The notes: a model not told the origin generated them from the sequence alone. Counted from the stretch's first letter, positions 7,424 to 16,312 are shown. The stretch is 64,000 bases of DNA from Burkholderiales bacterium (GCA_030684405.1 JAUXYA010000009.1:1-64000), one strand, 5' to 3'. Numbers and translations: made by a program.

Positions 7424-8810
7424 CGTCGCGGGTGCTGTCCCTGCGCCGCAGCGCCTTGTTTTCGTACATGCGGGCATCGGCGGTGCGCAGCAATTCTTCC
7501 AGTGTGCCACCGTCCTCCGGTGCGAAAGCGTGGCCGATCGATGCACCCACCGCGAACGGCTGCTGCGCATAGTTCGTCGGCAATTCGACCACCTGGCGGA
7601 TCTTGGCAATCATCTCGCCGACGCTGGCCCGGTCAACGTTCTCCATGAACACAATGAATTCGTCGCCGCCCCAACGGCCGACGGTATCTGATTCGCGTAC
7701 TGCCCCGGTGATGCGCTGTGCCGTGTGCTGCAGGGCGGTGTCACCCGCCTTGTGGCCCAGTCTGTCGTTGACCTGCTTGAAGCCGTCGAGGTCGATGAAC
7801 AGCAGCAGGCAGGTCCGGCCGGGGTCGCGGCGCAGGCCGGACATCGCGCGGTCGATGCGGTCGCGCACGAGCAGGCGGTTAGGCAAACCAGTCAGCGGAT
7901 CGAACAAGGCGAGTTGTCCAAGCTGTGCCCGCTGCGCCAGCACGACCAGCGTGCTCCCGCCAAGGATGAGGGCGAGCAACCAGACCAGGCCGTTCATCAG
8001 CCACAGCGCGAACTGCTGCGGCGTCTCCGCATGGCGCAGCGCGATCACCCATTTGCCGCCGGGCACATCGACATCGACCAGCTGGGTGCCTGGCGCTAAG
8101 AACAGCGCCGCATCGCCCCAGAACACATCCCCTTCCATTCCGGCGCCGTTCTTGCCTCGTATTGCGATCAGGGTGCCGTTTGACGCGCTCTCGGCAATCG
8201 CGGTGTTGAGCAGAGATTCCGAGTCGATCACCGAAGACAGCAGGCCCCAGTAGTGGCCATCGACGGCTATCGGCACCCGGTAAATCAGGCCCGTGCCACC
8301 CTGCACCAGCGGAATAGGGCCGATCAGCACCGGCATGCCGCTGTCCGCGGCGCGTTTGACGTCGTGCCACTGGGTGGGCACGTCGGGGTAATACAGGCCA
8401 ATCGCCTTCTCGTTGCCCTTCACCGGATAAACATAGGTCAGCCGGAACCCGACTGCGATTGCCAGATTGCGCACATGGCGGGCCTCACGATACAGGCCGG
8501 CGAGTATGGCTTCGACCTCTTTGCGCTCGAGGCTGTCGTGCCGTACTGCGAGGTAGCTGCTCATGCCACTGGTCAGGTAGAGCACGCTGTTGAGTTCACG
8601 GCTCAGCCGCGCGCGCAGCGAGGAACCCGCCATCAGCAGGTCAACCTGGCGGCGGGCTTCGACCTCCCGCGCCTGCAGGTTCACCACCAGCGTACCGACA
8701 AGGATGACCGAGAGGACGACGCCGGCAGCAATCAGCAGCTGCGGCAGGCCAAGCCGCAGCACGCCGGCCTGGCGTGGCGCATTTTCGCTGGTATTCTTTT
8801 TGGCGAACAA
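7416..8810 (-). CDS. CHASE-domain diguanylate cyclase
   Basis: 464 residues: a membrane segment at about 21-45, an extracytoplasmic CHASE sensor domain (about 60-265), a second membrane segment at about 270-292, and a C-terminal GGDEF domain. The active-site motif GGDEF is at 381-385, and the product-inhibition site RESD is at 372-375, exactly five residues upstream, so it should make cyclic-di-GMP and be feedback-regulated. No EAL or HD-GYP domain is present. It is monocistronic and convergent with the TauE gene. The ligand of the sensor is unknown; CHASE domains often bind cytokinin-like or peptide signals. Confidence 0.93.
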   Translation of the reverse strand: MFAKKNTSENAPRQAGVLRLGLPQLLIAAGVVLSVILVGTLVVNLQAREVEARRQVDLLMAGSSLRARLSRELNSVLYLTSGMSSYLAVRHDSLERKEVEAILAGLYREARHVRNLAIAVGFRLTYVYPVKGNEKAIGLYYPDVPTQWHDVKRAADSGMPVLIGPIPLVQGGTGLIYRVPIAVDGHYWGLLSSVIDSESLLNTAIAESASNGTLIAIRGKNGAGMEGDVFWGDAALFLAPGTQLVDVDVPGGKWVIALRHAETPQQFALWLMNGLVWLLALILGGSTLVVLAQRAQLGQLALFDPLTGLPNRLLVRDRIDRAMSGLRRDPGRTCLLLFIDLDGFKQVNDRLGHKAGDTALQHTAQRITGAVRESDTVGRWGGDEFIVFMENVDRASVGEMIAKIRQVVELPTNYAQQPFAVGASIGHAFAPEDGGTLEELLRTADARMYENKALRRRDSTRDAI

Positions 8811-8970
8811 ACAATATCCCCCGGCCCGTCACGACGCATCACCTGCGTCCGCTTTCATCATACCGAGACGGCGCAGCGCTGCCATCTTGTTGCGTCACCG
8901 CGCCGGATTAGCTGCGCCTGGAGGGAGGGGTAAAAAGTACTTTAAAAACAATAATTTAATGAATTTTCCA

Positions 8971-9963
8971 TCATGACCGCATGAGGATCACGACCTTGCC
9001 CACCACCTTGCGCTCACGCACGCTGCGCAGCGCGTCCAGGTAATGTGTCAGCGGGTGAGCTGCCATCACATGGGGTTTGATCTTGCCCGCGACATACCAG
9101 TCGAACAGTTCGCGCTGCACGCGTTGTACCTTTTCCGGCTGGCGGTCGCGGTAGGCGCTGTACTGGAGGCCGAGCAACGCGATGTTCTTCACCAGCAGGT
9201 GGCCGGCCTTCACCTCGGGAATGCGGCCTTCGGCGAAACCGACAATGATCAATCGCCCGGACCAGGCGATGACCCTGAGGCTGGCGTCGAAGACGTCACC
9301 GCCGACCGGATCGACGATGATGTCGACGCCGCGCTTGCCGACGGCCGCAAGCACCTGGTCGCGGAAGGCATCGCGCAGATTCGGCACGTCGGTGCGCACC
9401 ACGTGGTCCGCGCCATGTTGTTTCGCCAGCGCAGCCTTCTCGGCGCTGCCGACGCTGGCGACCACTGTCGCGCCCAGTGCCTTGCCCACCTGGATTGCGG
9501 CGATACCGACTCCGCCGGCGGCGCCGTTGACGAGGATGGTTTCACCCGGTTGGTACTGGCCGCGTTCGACGATCGCGAAATGCGCGGTCGGATAGGCGAT
9601 GCCCATCGCCGCGGCGTCGGCGAAGCTCATCGACTCCGGCATCGGGTAGCAGTTGTGCTGCGCCACCACGCATTTCTGGGCGTAGGCGCCGTATTCATTC
9701 TGAGCGGCGACACGATCCCCCGGTTTGCAGGTGATAACGCCTGCACCGACCGCGGCCACCACACCGGCCATGTCCTTGCCCGGGCTGAACGGGCGTTTGG
9801 GCAGCACTTGATAGGTTCCGCCGATCACCAGCAGATCGGGAAAGTTGACGCTGGCGGCGTGCACGTCGACCAGGACCTCGCCGGGACCGGGTACCGGATC
9901 CGCGGTTTCTTCGAGGACCAGGTTTTCAAGGGGGCCGTGTTCATGGACGATCAGTGCTTTCAA
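8971..9963 (-). CDS. Zinc-independent MDR-family NADPH:quinone oxidoreductase
   Basis: 330 residues of the medium-chain dehydrogenase/reductase superfamily. The N-terminal GroES-like domain contains HAASVNFPDLLVIGG and FSPGKDMAGVV. The nucleotide-binding domain contains VNGAAGGVGIAAIQ, typical of quinone reductase/zeta-crystallin proteins, and the zinc-ligand pattern of alcohol dehydrogenases is missing. It probably reduces quinones or enoyl substrates with NADPH. The start is TTG at 9963, with GGGAGA about eight bases upstream; no ATG is suitably placed. Confidence 0.9.
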   Translation of the reverse strand: MKALIVHEHGPLENLVLEETADPVPGPGEVLVDVHAASVNFPDLLVIGGTYQVLPKRPFSPGKDMAGVVAAVGAGVITCKPGDRVAAQNEYGAYAQKCVVAQHNCYPMPESMSFADAAAMGIAYPTAHFAIVERGQYQPGETILVNGAAGGVGIAAIQVGKALGATVVASVGSAEKAALAKQHGADHVVRTDVPNLRDAFRDQVLAAVGKRGVDIIVDPVGGDVFDASLRVIAWSGRLIIVGFAEGRIPEVKAGHLLVKNIALLGLQYSAYRDRQPEKVQRVQRELFDWYVAGKIKPHVMAAHPLTHYLDALRSVRERKVVGKVVILMRS

Positions 9964-10135
9964 GCGATGTTCTCCCGGCGTTGGGTCGGTGACGATGGAC
10001 GGCGCCGGAACCGTGGGGGTTCAGCTGCCGAAAAATGCATGGTTCACCAAAATGGTCGGCGTTATTCTGTATTCAGGGCGCAATTTTAACGTGTTGCGTA
10101 ATCCTGAACGTTCGCATCCATGACAGGAGGTGAGA

Positions 10136-10702
10136 ATGGCGCGCATAAGTTATGTGACACCCGAGGCCGTGACCGACCCACAGATCCGGTGCTGGCTTGA
10201 TGACGCAATTGCCGCGGGCCGTCCCGGTCCGGAGAACCAGGCCATCCGCGCCCACCAGCCCGACGTGATGCGCTCTTTCACGCTGACCCGCGAGATGCTC
10301 TTCGACAACGGTGCTGGCGTCGTCGAGCATGACCTGAAGGAGATGCTGCGCGCCTATATCGCCTTCACCATCGAATGCGGCTACTGAAGCAATCAGGGAA
10401 CCGCGCGGTCGGCGCGGGAAGCGGACAGCAGGATGGCAGAACTGATGCAGTACGAGAAGTCGGACCGGTTCACGTCGCGCGAGAAAATCGCGCTACGTTA
10501 CGCTGATGCGATCATGTACGATCCCAACCAGGCCGATGACGCGATGTGGGTGGTATTGCGCGCCGAGTTCAGCGAACCGCAGTTGGTCGAACTCGGTTAC
10601 TGGATCGGTTTTACCTTCGGCGGGCAGCGCTGGCTGAAGACGCTGTCGGCGAAGCAGGGCGAACTCGCTGCCGCGATGGCTGGCCGGCGCGCTCCGGAAT
10701 AA
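10136..10702 (+). CDS. CMD/AhpD-like protein with in-frame TGA (candidate selenoprotein)
   Basis: One frame runs from the ATG at 10136 (AGGAGG at 10125-10130) to the TAA at 10700-10702, interrupted only by TGA at 10385-10387. Read through, it gives 188 residues of the carboxymuconolactone-decarboxylase/AhpD-like superfamily: LKEMLRAYIAFTIECGY, then TGA, then SNQGTARSAR. Relatives carry a CxxC pair here (for example CEYCGNQ), so TGA stands exactly at the second cysteine, giving C81-G-Y-U84. Nineteen bases after TGA, a six-base-pair hairpin presents GGTC in its loop. The family does thiol redox or peroxidase-like chemistry. Alternatives are a nonsense mutation or sequencing error (TGC to TGA). 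The C-terminal half shows no other lesion and normal codon use. Confidence 0.75.
10401..10417 (+). promoter_or_regulatory. SECIS-like hairpin downstream of in-frame TGA
   Basis: CCGCGC (10401-10406) pairs perfectly with GCGCGG (10412-10417) around the loop GGTCG (10407-10411). The loop begins 20 bases after the TGA. The E. coli fdhF SECIS also has GGUC in its loop, about 19 bases after UGA. A well-defined lower stem is not evident. Confidence 0.55.
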
Positions 10703-10707
10703 AAAAA

Positions 10708-10748
10708 GGGGCGGCAATCGCCGCCCCCCTGTCGCCGTTTGCGGCTTT
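10708..10748. terminator. Convergent terminator pair
   Basis: GGGGCGGC (10708-10715) pairs with GCCGCCCC (10720-10727) around AATC. The run of seven A before it becomes a U-tract for the minus-strand receptor gene. Just downstream, GCCG-TTTG-CGGC followed by TTTTTT (10734-10748) serves as the plus-strand terminator of the CMD gene. Confidence 0.8.
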
Positions 10749-10749
10749 T

Positions 10750-11724
10750 TTATCGTGCGGTCAGACCGGCTGCCTGCACCACCGGGCCCATGGTCTTGAT
10801 CTCGGACTCGACAAAGCGGCGGAATTCCTCAGGCGTGTTGGTCACCACCTCGGTCATCTGCTGCTCGAAGAGCCTGCGGAAATCAGGATTCTTCGTGGTT
10901 TCGATCAACAGTTCCCGTACTTTGGCGAGCACTGCCCGCGGAGTCTTCACCGGAGCCAGCAGGCCGTTCCAGCCGCCGTACTGGTAGCCCGGCACGGTTT
11001 CCGCGACCGCCGGCAGATCCCCCAGCAGCGCGGTTCTGGCCGGCAGGGTGTGTGCGACCGCGCGCAGCTTGCCGCCCTTGACCAGGCCGGCTACCGCAGG
11101 CGCAGGTGTGATCGTCCACTGCGATTCGCCTGCAACGACGGCTGCCACCGAGGGACCGCCGCCCTTGTAAGGCACATGTAGGGCTTCGGATTTTGCAATT
11201 TGCATGAACAGCACACCGGCGAGATGGCTCTGAGAGCCGACGCCCGCGGATGCCATGTTCGCTTTGCCGCCGCGGCTGTTGTTGTACTCGATCAGTTCAT
11301 TGACGGTTTTGATCGGGAGCGAAGGGTTGACCACCATGATGTTCGGCGTATTGCCGAAGAGCGAGATGAAGGCATAGTCCTTCAGCGGATCAAAAGGCAG
11401 TTTCTTGAAGATATGCGGTCCGATGACCATTGCCGCGGTGGAAGCCGAGAGCAGGGTGTAGCCGTCTGGCTGGGCGTCCTTGCCGATCTCCATGCCGATC
11501 AGCCCGCCGGCACCGGCGCGGTTGTCGACGACAACCTGCTGCTTGGCAGCGGCGGTGAAGGCGTTGGCGAAAATCCGTCCCAGCGTATCGACGGAACTGC
11601 CGGCGGCATTGGGCACGATGAGGCGAATCGGCCGGATCGGGTAATCGGCAGCCAATGCGGATGGGGCCACAGCAAATCCCAGCGATGCGGCCAGCAAAAT
11701 GGTGAAATTGCGTGTAAAGCGCAT
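10750..11724 (-). CDS. Bug/TctC-family periplasmic substrate-binding protein
   Basis: 324 residues: a Sec signal peptide at 1-25 (ends ALA-AD), then the receptor fold with PIRPIRLIVPNAAGSSVD, VVDNRAGAGGLIGMEIG, DGYTLL and HVPYKGGGPS segments. GGAGGAC precedes the ATG. It is a single-gene unit with its own U-tract terminator at 10708-10727 and no TctAB partner nearby, so it is an orphan receptor whose ligand is unknown, probably a carboxylate. Confidence 0.93.
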   Translation of the reverse strand: MRFTRNFTILLAASLGFAVAPSALAADYPIRPIRLIVPNAAGSSVDTLGRIFANAFTAAAKQQVVVDNRAGAGGLIGMEIGKDAQPDGYTLLSASTAAMVIGPHIFKKLPFDPLKDYAFISLFGNTPNIMVVNPSLPIKTVNELIEYNNSRGGKANMASAGVGSQSHLAGVLFMQIAKSEALHVPYKGGGPSVAAVVAGESQWTITPAPAVAGLVKGGKLRAVAHTLPARTALLGDLPAVAETVPGYQYGGWNGLLAPVKTPRAVLAKVRELLIETTKNPDFRRLFEQQMTEVVTNTPEEFRRFVESEIKTMGPVVQAAGLTAR

Positions 11725-11896
11725 GACGTCCTCCTAGGTAGCGATTATGTTTTTGTAGAGGTAAAACGATCAGGATTTTGTCGGGTTTGCAAACACATGG
11801 CAACAACCATTGTCAACCAAATTGGTCGATGCGGCGTCACACCGGAACGGGAACCTTGACTGCTTCAGAAGGTCACCACACACTCAAGAGAACATC

Positions 11897-12775
11897 ATGC
11901 ACCTGCTAAAAAAGACGCTACTTTTTCCGCTGATCGCGGTAATTCTTGCCGGTTGCGCCACCGCGCCGGTTAACCACGTCGCGTCCGACGCACCGTACGC
12001 AGCGCCGCTGGAGCGGGTGTCCAAGACGCGTCCGGTGATCGGCCTCGTGCTCGGGGCCGGCGGTTCCCGCGGCTTTGCCCATGTCGGAGTGCTCAAGGCA
12101 CTGGAAGCGGCAGGTATCGAACTCGACGTGCTGGTCGGCGTGAGCTCGGGGGCTATCGTTGGCGCGTTGCACGCCGGCGGCATGCGCGCGAAGGAACTGG
12201 AAGCGCATGCGCTGGAAATCGAGGACAACGACCTGCTCGACTTCACGCTGTTCGGTCCCGGTGTCATCGAAGGCGGCCGGCTCCAGCGTTATATCAACGA
12301 GATGGTCGGCGGGCGCCCGCTCGAGGCGCTGCAGAAACCCTTTGCCGCAGTGGTCGCCGAGCGGGAAACCCGCCGCATGACGGTTTTCAACCGCGGTAAC
12401 ACCGGGCTCGCAGTGCGTGCCTCGGCCAGCGTGCCGCGGCTGTTCTGGCCGGTAGTGATACGCGGCACTGAATATGTCGACGGAGGCATGGCCAGCCGCG
12501 TGCCGGCTTCGGTGGCGCGCGAGATGGGCGCCGACATCGTGATTGCCGTCGACGTCTCCTGGCGCGGCTCCGCAGAAGCGCGGCAGGCTGACATCGTGAT
12601 ACGTCCCGAGACCGTCCGTTCGCGCATCACCGATTTTTCACACAAGCTCGCCAATCTCGCGGCGGGTGAAGCTGCAGCGCAGGCGATTGTGCCGCAGCTG
12701 CGCGAACTGCTTGTCCGCGTCGCAGCCGAGAAGGCGCGCCCGCTGCGCGTCGGCGCTGCCGGCTCAGGTGCCTAG
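11897..12775 (+). CDS. Patatin-like phospholipase lipoprotein (RssA-type)
   Basis: 292 residues. Residues 1-20 are a lipoprotein signal with lipobox LAGC (Cys20). The patatin core follows: oxyanion loop GAGGSRG at 53-59, nucleophile GVSSG with Ser83, and catalytic Asp195 in VDGGMAS, so the Ser-Asp dyad is complete. It should be a membrane-anchored lipid acyl hydrolase of the RssA/NTE group. The ATG at 11897 was preferred over an upstream in-frame codon because it starts the lipoprotein signal. It is transcribed alone and its physiological substrate is unknown. Confidence 0.92.
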   Translation: MHLLKKTLLFPLIAVILAGCATAPVNHVASDAPYAAPLERVSKTRPVIGLVLGAGGSRGFAHVGVLKALEAAGIELDVLVGVSSGAIVGALHAGGMRAKELEAHALEIEDNDLLDFTLFGPGVIEGGRLQRYINEMVGGRPLEALQKPFAAVVAERETRRMTVFNRGNTGLAVRASASVPRLFWPVVIRGTEYVDGGMASRVPASVAREMGADIVIAVDVSWRGSAEARQADIVIRPETVRSRITDFSHKLANLAAGEAAAQAIVPQLRELLVRVAAEKARPLRVGAAGSGA

Positions 12776-12848
12776 CGTAATGTGAACTGCAGGCCCGTCG
12801 CCGACGATCCCCTTGTTATGATCGGTTCCTGATTTTATGGAGCAGATC

Positions 12849-14087
12849 ATGACCACCACGCAAAAATCTTCCACTGATACCCGCGCTTTCGCCGGCGTCA
12901 AGGTGCTCGACCTGACGCGCGTATTGGCGGGACCGTTCTGCGCCTATCAGCTCGCGCTGCTCGGCGCCGAGGTCATCAAGATCGAGCCGCCGGGCAAGGG
13001 AGAGTCCGTGCGCTGGCGCGCGGAGGCAGATCCTTCCTTCGGCCAGCAGGGCCTGTCGCTCGGATTCATGACCCAGTCCTCGAACAAGCGTTTTTTGTCG
13101 CTGGACCTCGACACGCCCGAAGGCCGCGACATTTTCCTGAAGCTTGCCGCGGAATGTGATGTCGTCGTGCAGAACCTGCGCAGCGGTTCGGCCGAAAAGC
13201 GCGGCATCGGTTACGAGGCGGTGAAGAAGGTCAACCCGGAAGTGGTGTTCATGTCGATCACTGCCTACGGCAACAGCGGTCCCAAGAAAAGCCATCCGGC
13301 CTACGACAGCGTGATCCAGGCCTGGTCCGGCTTCATGAGCGTGACCGGGACCAAGGAAAGCGGCCCGCTGAAGGCCGGCCCGCCGATCATCGACTACTCA
13401 ACCGGACTCGCCGCAGCCTATGCGGTATCGGCCGCGCTCTACCAGAAGCAGCGCACTGGCAAGGGACAGTACATTGATCTGTCGATGCTCGACACCAACA
13501 TCATCCTGATGGCGTCCGTCGTCACTGCCTATATGAACACCGGCGCCGCGCCGAAGCAGGGCGGCAACGATGCGGCGAGCCGCTCGCCGGCCTCGACCAC
13601 CTTCAATACCGCCGACGGCCTGATCGCCTTTGCGATCAACGAGGAGCACCAGCACCAGGGGCTGCTGAAGGTCCTTGGTCTGACCGCGCTCAACAATGAT
13701 CCGAGGTTTTCGACGGGCCCCGCGAGGCGCGACAACATCCCGGCACTTCGCGCGCTGATGCAGGAGAAGCTGATGACGAAGTCGGCGGCGGAATGGGAGC
13801 CGCTGTTCAACGAGGCGGGAGCGCCGGCAGGCCGCGTGCGAACCATTCCCGAGTGCATGGCGGAAGCACAGACTGCTTCACGCGGTCTGTTCCACAGCTT
13901 CCCGCCGCAAGCGACCGGCTTTACCAAGGACCTCAAGGTTCCGCTGTCGCCGTTCACTTTTGCCCACGACGGCCCGCGCGCCGACACTCCGCCGCGCCAG
14001 GTGGGCGCTGACAGCGAAGCCATCCTCGGCGAACTCGGATACGCTGCCGCAGAGATCGCTGCACTGCGCAGTCGCAAGGTGATCTGA
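12849..14087 (+). CDS. CaiB/BaiF (family III) CoA-transferase
   Basis: 412 residues. The N terminus VKVLDLTRVLAGPFCAYQLALLGAEVIKIE is the classic family III signature, and the catalytic aspartate is in PPIIDYSTGLAAA. It transfers CoA between organic acids such as succinyl-CoA and a carboxylate acceptor. The ATG at 12849 has GGAG seven bases upstream; the in-frame ATG at 12837 would overlap that site. The SbtA-like gene begins 13 bases after its stop and is probably in the same transcript, which suggests a carboxylate or bicarbonate-linked pathway (inference). Confidence 0.93.
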   Translation: MTTTQKSSTDTRAFAGVKVLDLTRVLAGPFCAYQLALLGAEVIKIEPPGKGESVRWRAEADPSFGQQGLSLGFMTQSSNKRFLSLDLDTPEGRDIFLKLAAECDVVVQNLRSGSAEKRGIGYEAVKKVNPEVVFMSITAYGNSGPKKSHPAYDSVIQAWSGFMSVTGTKESGPLKAGPPIIDYSTGLAAAYAVSAALYQKQRTGKGQYIDLSMLDTNIILMASVVTAYMNTGAAPKQGGNDAASRSPASTTFNTADGLIAFAINEEHQHQGLLKVLGLTALNNDPRFSTGPARRDNIPALRALMQEKLMTKSAAEWEPLFNEAGAPAGRVRTIPECMAEAQTASRGLFHSFPPQATGFTKDLKVPLSPFTFAHDGPRADTPPRQVGADSEAILGELGYAAAEIAALRSRKVI

Positions 14088-14100
14088 GGCCGCGGCACCC

Positions 14101-15021
14101 GTGGATCCGCTGATCCTGCTGTTCGCGCTGGGCGTCGCGGCGCGCCTCGCGCGGTCGGATCTGCGTTTCCCGGAGCCGGTCTACGAGGCGCTGTCGATCT
14201 ACCTGTTGCTCGCGATCGGCCTCAAGGGTGGCGTCGAACTGTCGCGCGAGCCGCTGGTCGATGTGGCGCTGCCAGCCGTGGCCAGCGTGCTGCTCGGCTT
14301 CGCATTGCCTTTCATCCTGTTTCCGCTACTGCGACGGCTCGCGGGGCTGTCGCGTGCCGATGCCGCGAGTGTCGCGGCCCACTACGGTTCTGTGTCGGTG
14401 GTGACCTTCGCCATCGCCAGCGCCTACCTCGAGCGCCGCGGTATTACGGCGGAGAGCTTCATGCCGGTGCTGCTGGCGCTGATGGAAGCGCCGGGCATTA
14501 TTGCGGGTGTCTTGCTCGCCCGCGCTGGCGGTCTTGGCGGTGCGCCGGTGCTGCGCGAGGTCGCGGTCAACAAGGGCATTGTGCTGCTGGCCGGGGGCAT
14601 CACCATCGGCTGGATCGCCGGCCCCGAGGGTTTTGCGCCGCTGAAGCCGCTGTTCGGCGACCTGTTCCGCGGAGTGCTGGCGCTCTATCTGCTCGAGCTG
14701 GGAGTGTTGGTCGGCGGCCGCATGCCTGACCTGCGGCGCGCCGGCTGGCCGCTGGTTGCGTTCGGCGTCGTGGCGCCGGCACTTCTAGGCATCACCGGCT
14801 TTTATCTCGGCACGGCGGTGCTTGATTTGTCGGCAGGCGGCGGCGTGCTGTTCGGGATACTGCTGGCCAGCGCATCCTACATTGCCGCGCCGGCGGCGAT
14901 GCGCATGGCGGTACCCGAGGCCAATCCGGCGTTGGGCATATCCGCCGCGCTGGCAGTGACCTTTCCCTTCAATGTGTTCGTTAACATCCCGCTGCTTGTC
15001 AGCCTTGGAGCGCCGTCATGA
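14101..15021 (+). CDS. sbtA: SbtA-family sodium-dependent bicarbonate transporter
   Basis: 306 residues and about ten membrane segments. Characteristic stretches are YEALSIYLLLAIGLKGGVEL near the N terminus and AAHYGSVSVVTFAIA in the first half. Known SbtA proteins import bicarbonate with sodium in cyanobacteria; proteobacterial homologues are usually next to a PII-like SbtB, as here. The start is GTG at 14101. The 3' end overlaps the SbtB-like gene by four bases (ATGA). Its job here could be to feed a carboxylase, but no carboxylase gene is in the window. Confidence 0.85.
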   Translation: MDPLILLFALGVAARLARSDLRFPEPVYEALSIYLLLAIGLKGGVELSREPLVDVALPAVASVLLGFALPFILFPLLRRLAGLSRADAASVAAHYGSVSVVTFAIASAYLERRGITAESFMPVLLALMEAPGIIAGVLLARAGGLGGAPVLREVAVNKGIVLLAGGITIGWIAGPEGFAPLKPLFGDLFRGVLALYLLELGVLVGGRMPDLRRAGWPLVAFGVVAPALLGITGFYLGTAVLDLSAGGGVLFGILLASASYIAAPAAMRMAVPEANPALGISAALAVTFPFNVFVNIPLLVSLGAPS

Positions 15022-15338
15022 GCATGGAAACCCACCGCCGCTGCCAGCTCACCATCATCGCCGAGTACGTGCTCGAATCAAGGCTCGTTGCCCTGATCGG
15101 ACATCTCGGGGCGCAGGGTTATACCGTGCATGAGGTGCGTGGCGGCAGCTTCTCGACGGAGGGCGAACGTCGGCGCGAGGGCGCGGGTGAGATCGACCGC
15201 ACAATAGAGGTGAAGGTGATCTGCGAGCGCGAGGTCGCCGAGGCCATCGCGCGGCAGGTACTGGACGAATTTGCGCCGCATTTCTCGGTGCGGCTGTTGC
15301 TGTCGGAGGTTGAGGTATTGCGTCCGGCGAAGTATTGA
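15018..15338 (+). CDS. sbtB: PII-like SbtB-type regulator
   Basis: 106 residues with the ferredoxin-like PII fold pattern: LTIIAEYVLESRLVALIGHLGAQGYTV at the start, a T-loop region with GSFSTEGERRREG, and VKVICEREVAEAIARQVLDEF. The sequence is short, as in SbtB proteins, which bind adenine nucleotides (cAMP, AMP, ADP/ATP) and regulate SbtA at the membrane. It overlaps the transporter stop codon, so the two are made in a coupled way. Assignment rests mainly on this pairing and the fold. Confidence 0.78.
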   Translation: MSMETHRRCQLTIIAEYVLESRLVALIGHLGAQGYTVHEVRGGSFSTEGERRREGAGEIDRTIEVKVICEREVAEAIARQVLDEFAPHFSVRLLLSEVEVLRPAKY

Positions 15339-15349
15339 GCGACGGGAAC

Positions 15350-16276
15350 TCAGGCAGATTGCGCCGGCTGCGTACGCTGGCGCGGCACGCGGTCGATGCG
15401 CCAGCCGGCAAGGGCCTGAGCCCAGAACGTCCGCACATCGCCCGGCGCGCAATCCGTTACGGGCGCTTGCCCGAGGAAGCGGAGCGCTGCGTCGAGTGTG
15501 ATGACCGGTTCATCGGTCGTTACCGGCGGCGCCAGCGTTTGCTTTGACAGTTTCTCGCCAACGACATTGACGGCCACCGGCAGGTGGGCGTAGCGCGGCG
15601 TCGGATAACCCAGCAGCCGCTGCAGGTAAATCTGCCGTGGCGTGGAGTCCAGCAGGTCCGCTCCGCGCACCACGTCGCTGATCCCCTGTTCCGCGTCATC
15701 GACGACCACCGCAAGCTGGTAGGCATGAAACCCGTCGGCGCGCTTGAGCACGAAGTCCCCGATCTGGCGTTCGATGGTGTGTACGATGCGGCCCTGGACC
15801 GCATCCTCGAAAATGATCGGTTCGCTCGATGTCAGCACGCGTTCGGCGCGCGCGCTGCGCCCGGGCAGCAGGCCTTTGCGGCAGGTGCCGGGATAGACCG
15901 GGCCGTCGATGCCGGACACCGCTGAATCGGCGATCTCGCGACGGCTGCAGGCGCAGGGATAGACCAGTCCGCGAGCCTTCAGCTTTTCCAGCGCAGCGCG
16001 ATAGGCCTGGTCGCGGCCGCTCTGGTAGAGCACCGGGCCGTCCCAAGCCATGCCCAGTGCCTCCAGCGCGCGCAGGATGCTGTCAGCGGCGCCGGGCACG
16101 GTGCGCGGCTGGTCGAGATCTTCCATGCGCAGCAACCACTCGCCGCCGCGTGATTTCGCATCGAGATAGCTGCCGACGGCAGCCACCAGCGAGCCGAAAT
16201 GCAGTGGTCCGGTGGGAGAAGGCGCGAAACGGCCGCGGGGGGGGACTGCGGAAGCAGTTACTGATGAAGATGACAT
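15350..16276 (-). CDS. gluQRS: Glutamyl-Q tRNA(Asp) synthetase
   Basis: 308 residues, the size of a truncated glutamyl-tRNA synthetase catalytic domain lacking the anticodon-binding part. RFAPSPTGPLHFGSL is the HIGH-like motif, a zinc site uses Cys108, Cys110, Tyr128 and Cys132, and KLSKQ is the KMSKS-like loop. The enzyme attaches glutamate to queuosine 34 of tRNA(Asp). The ATG at 16276 lacks a clear ribosome-binding site, and the N-terminal ten residues are low in complexity, so the true start could be slightly downstream. It is divergent from the isomerase gene. Confidence 0.94.
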   Translation of the reverse strand: MSSSSVTASAVPPRGRFAPSPTGPLHFGSLVAAVGSYLDAKSRGGEWLLRMEDLDQPRTVPGAADSILRALEALGMAWDGPVLYQSGRDQAYRAALEKLKARGLVYPCACSRREIADSAVSGIDGPVYPGTCRKGLLPGRSARAERVLTSSEPIIFEDAVQGRIVHTIERQIGDFVLKRADGFHAYQLAVVVDDAEQGISDVVRGADLLDSTPRQIYLQRLLGYPTPRYAHLPVAVNVVGEKLSKQTLAPPVTTDEPVITLDAALRFLGQAPVTDCAPGDVRTFWAQALAGWRIDRVPRQRTQPAQSA

Positions 16277-16312
16277 ACTAGAGTGGTAGTTTACCCTCTA
16301 TTGGCAGACCCT

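Noticed and set aside
10433-10702. A separate small gene starting at the ATG at 10433
   Set aside because: It continues in frame from the first half of the CMD protein, has no ribosome-binding site of its own beyond a weak AGCAGG, and lacks the N-terminal part of the fold.
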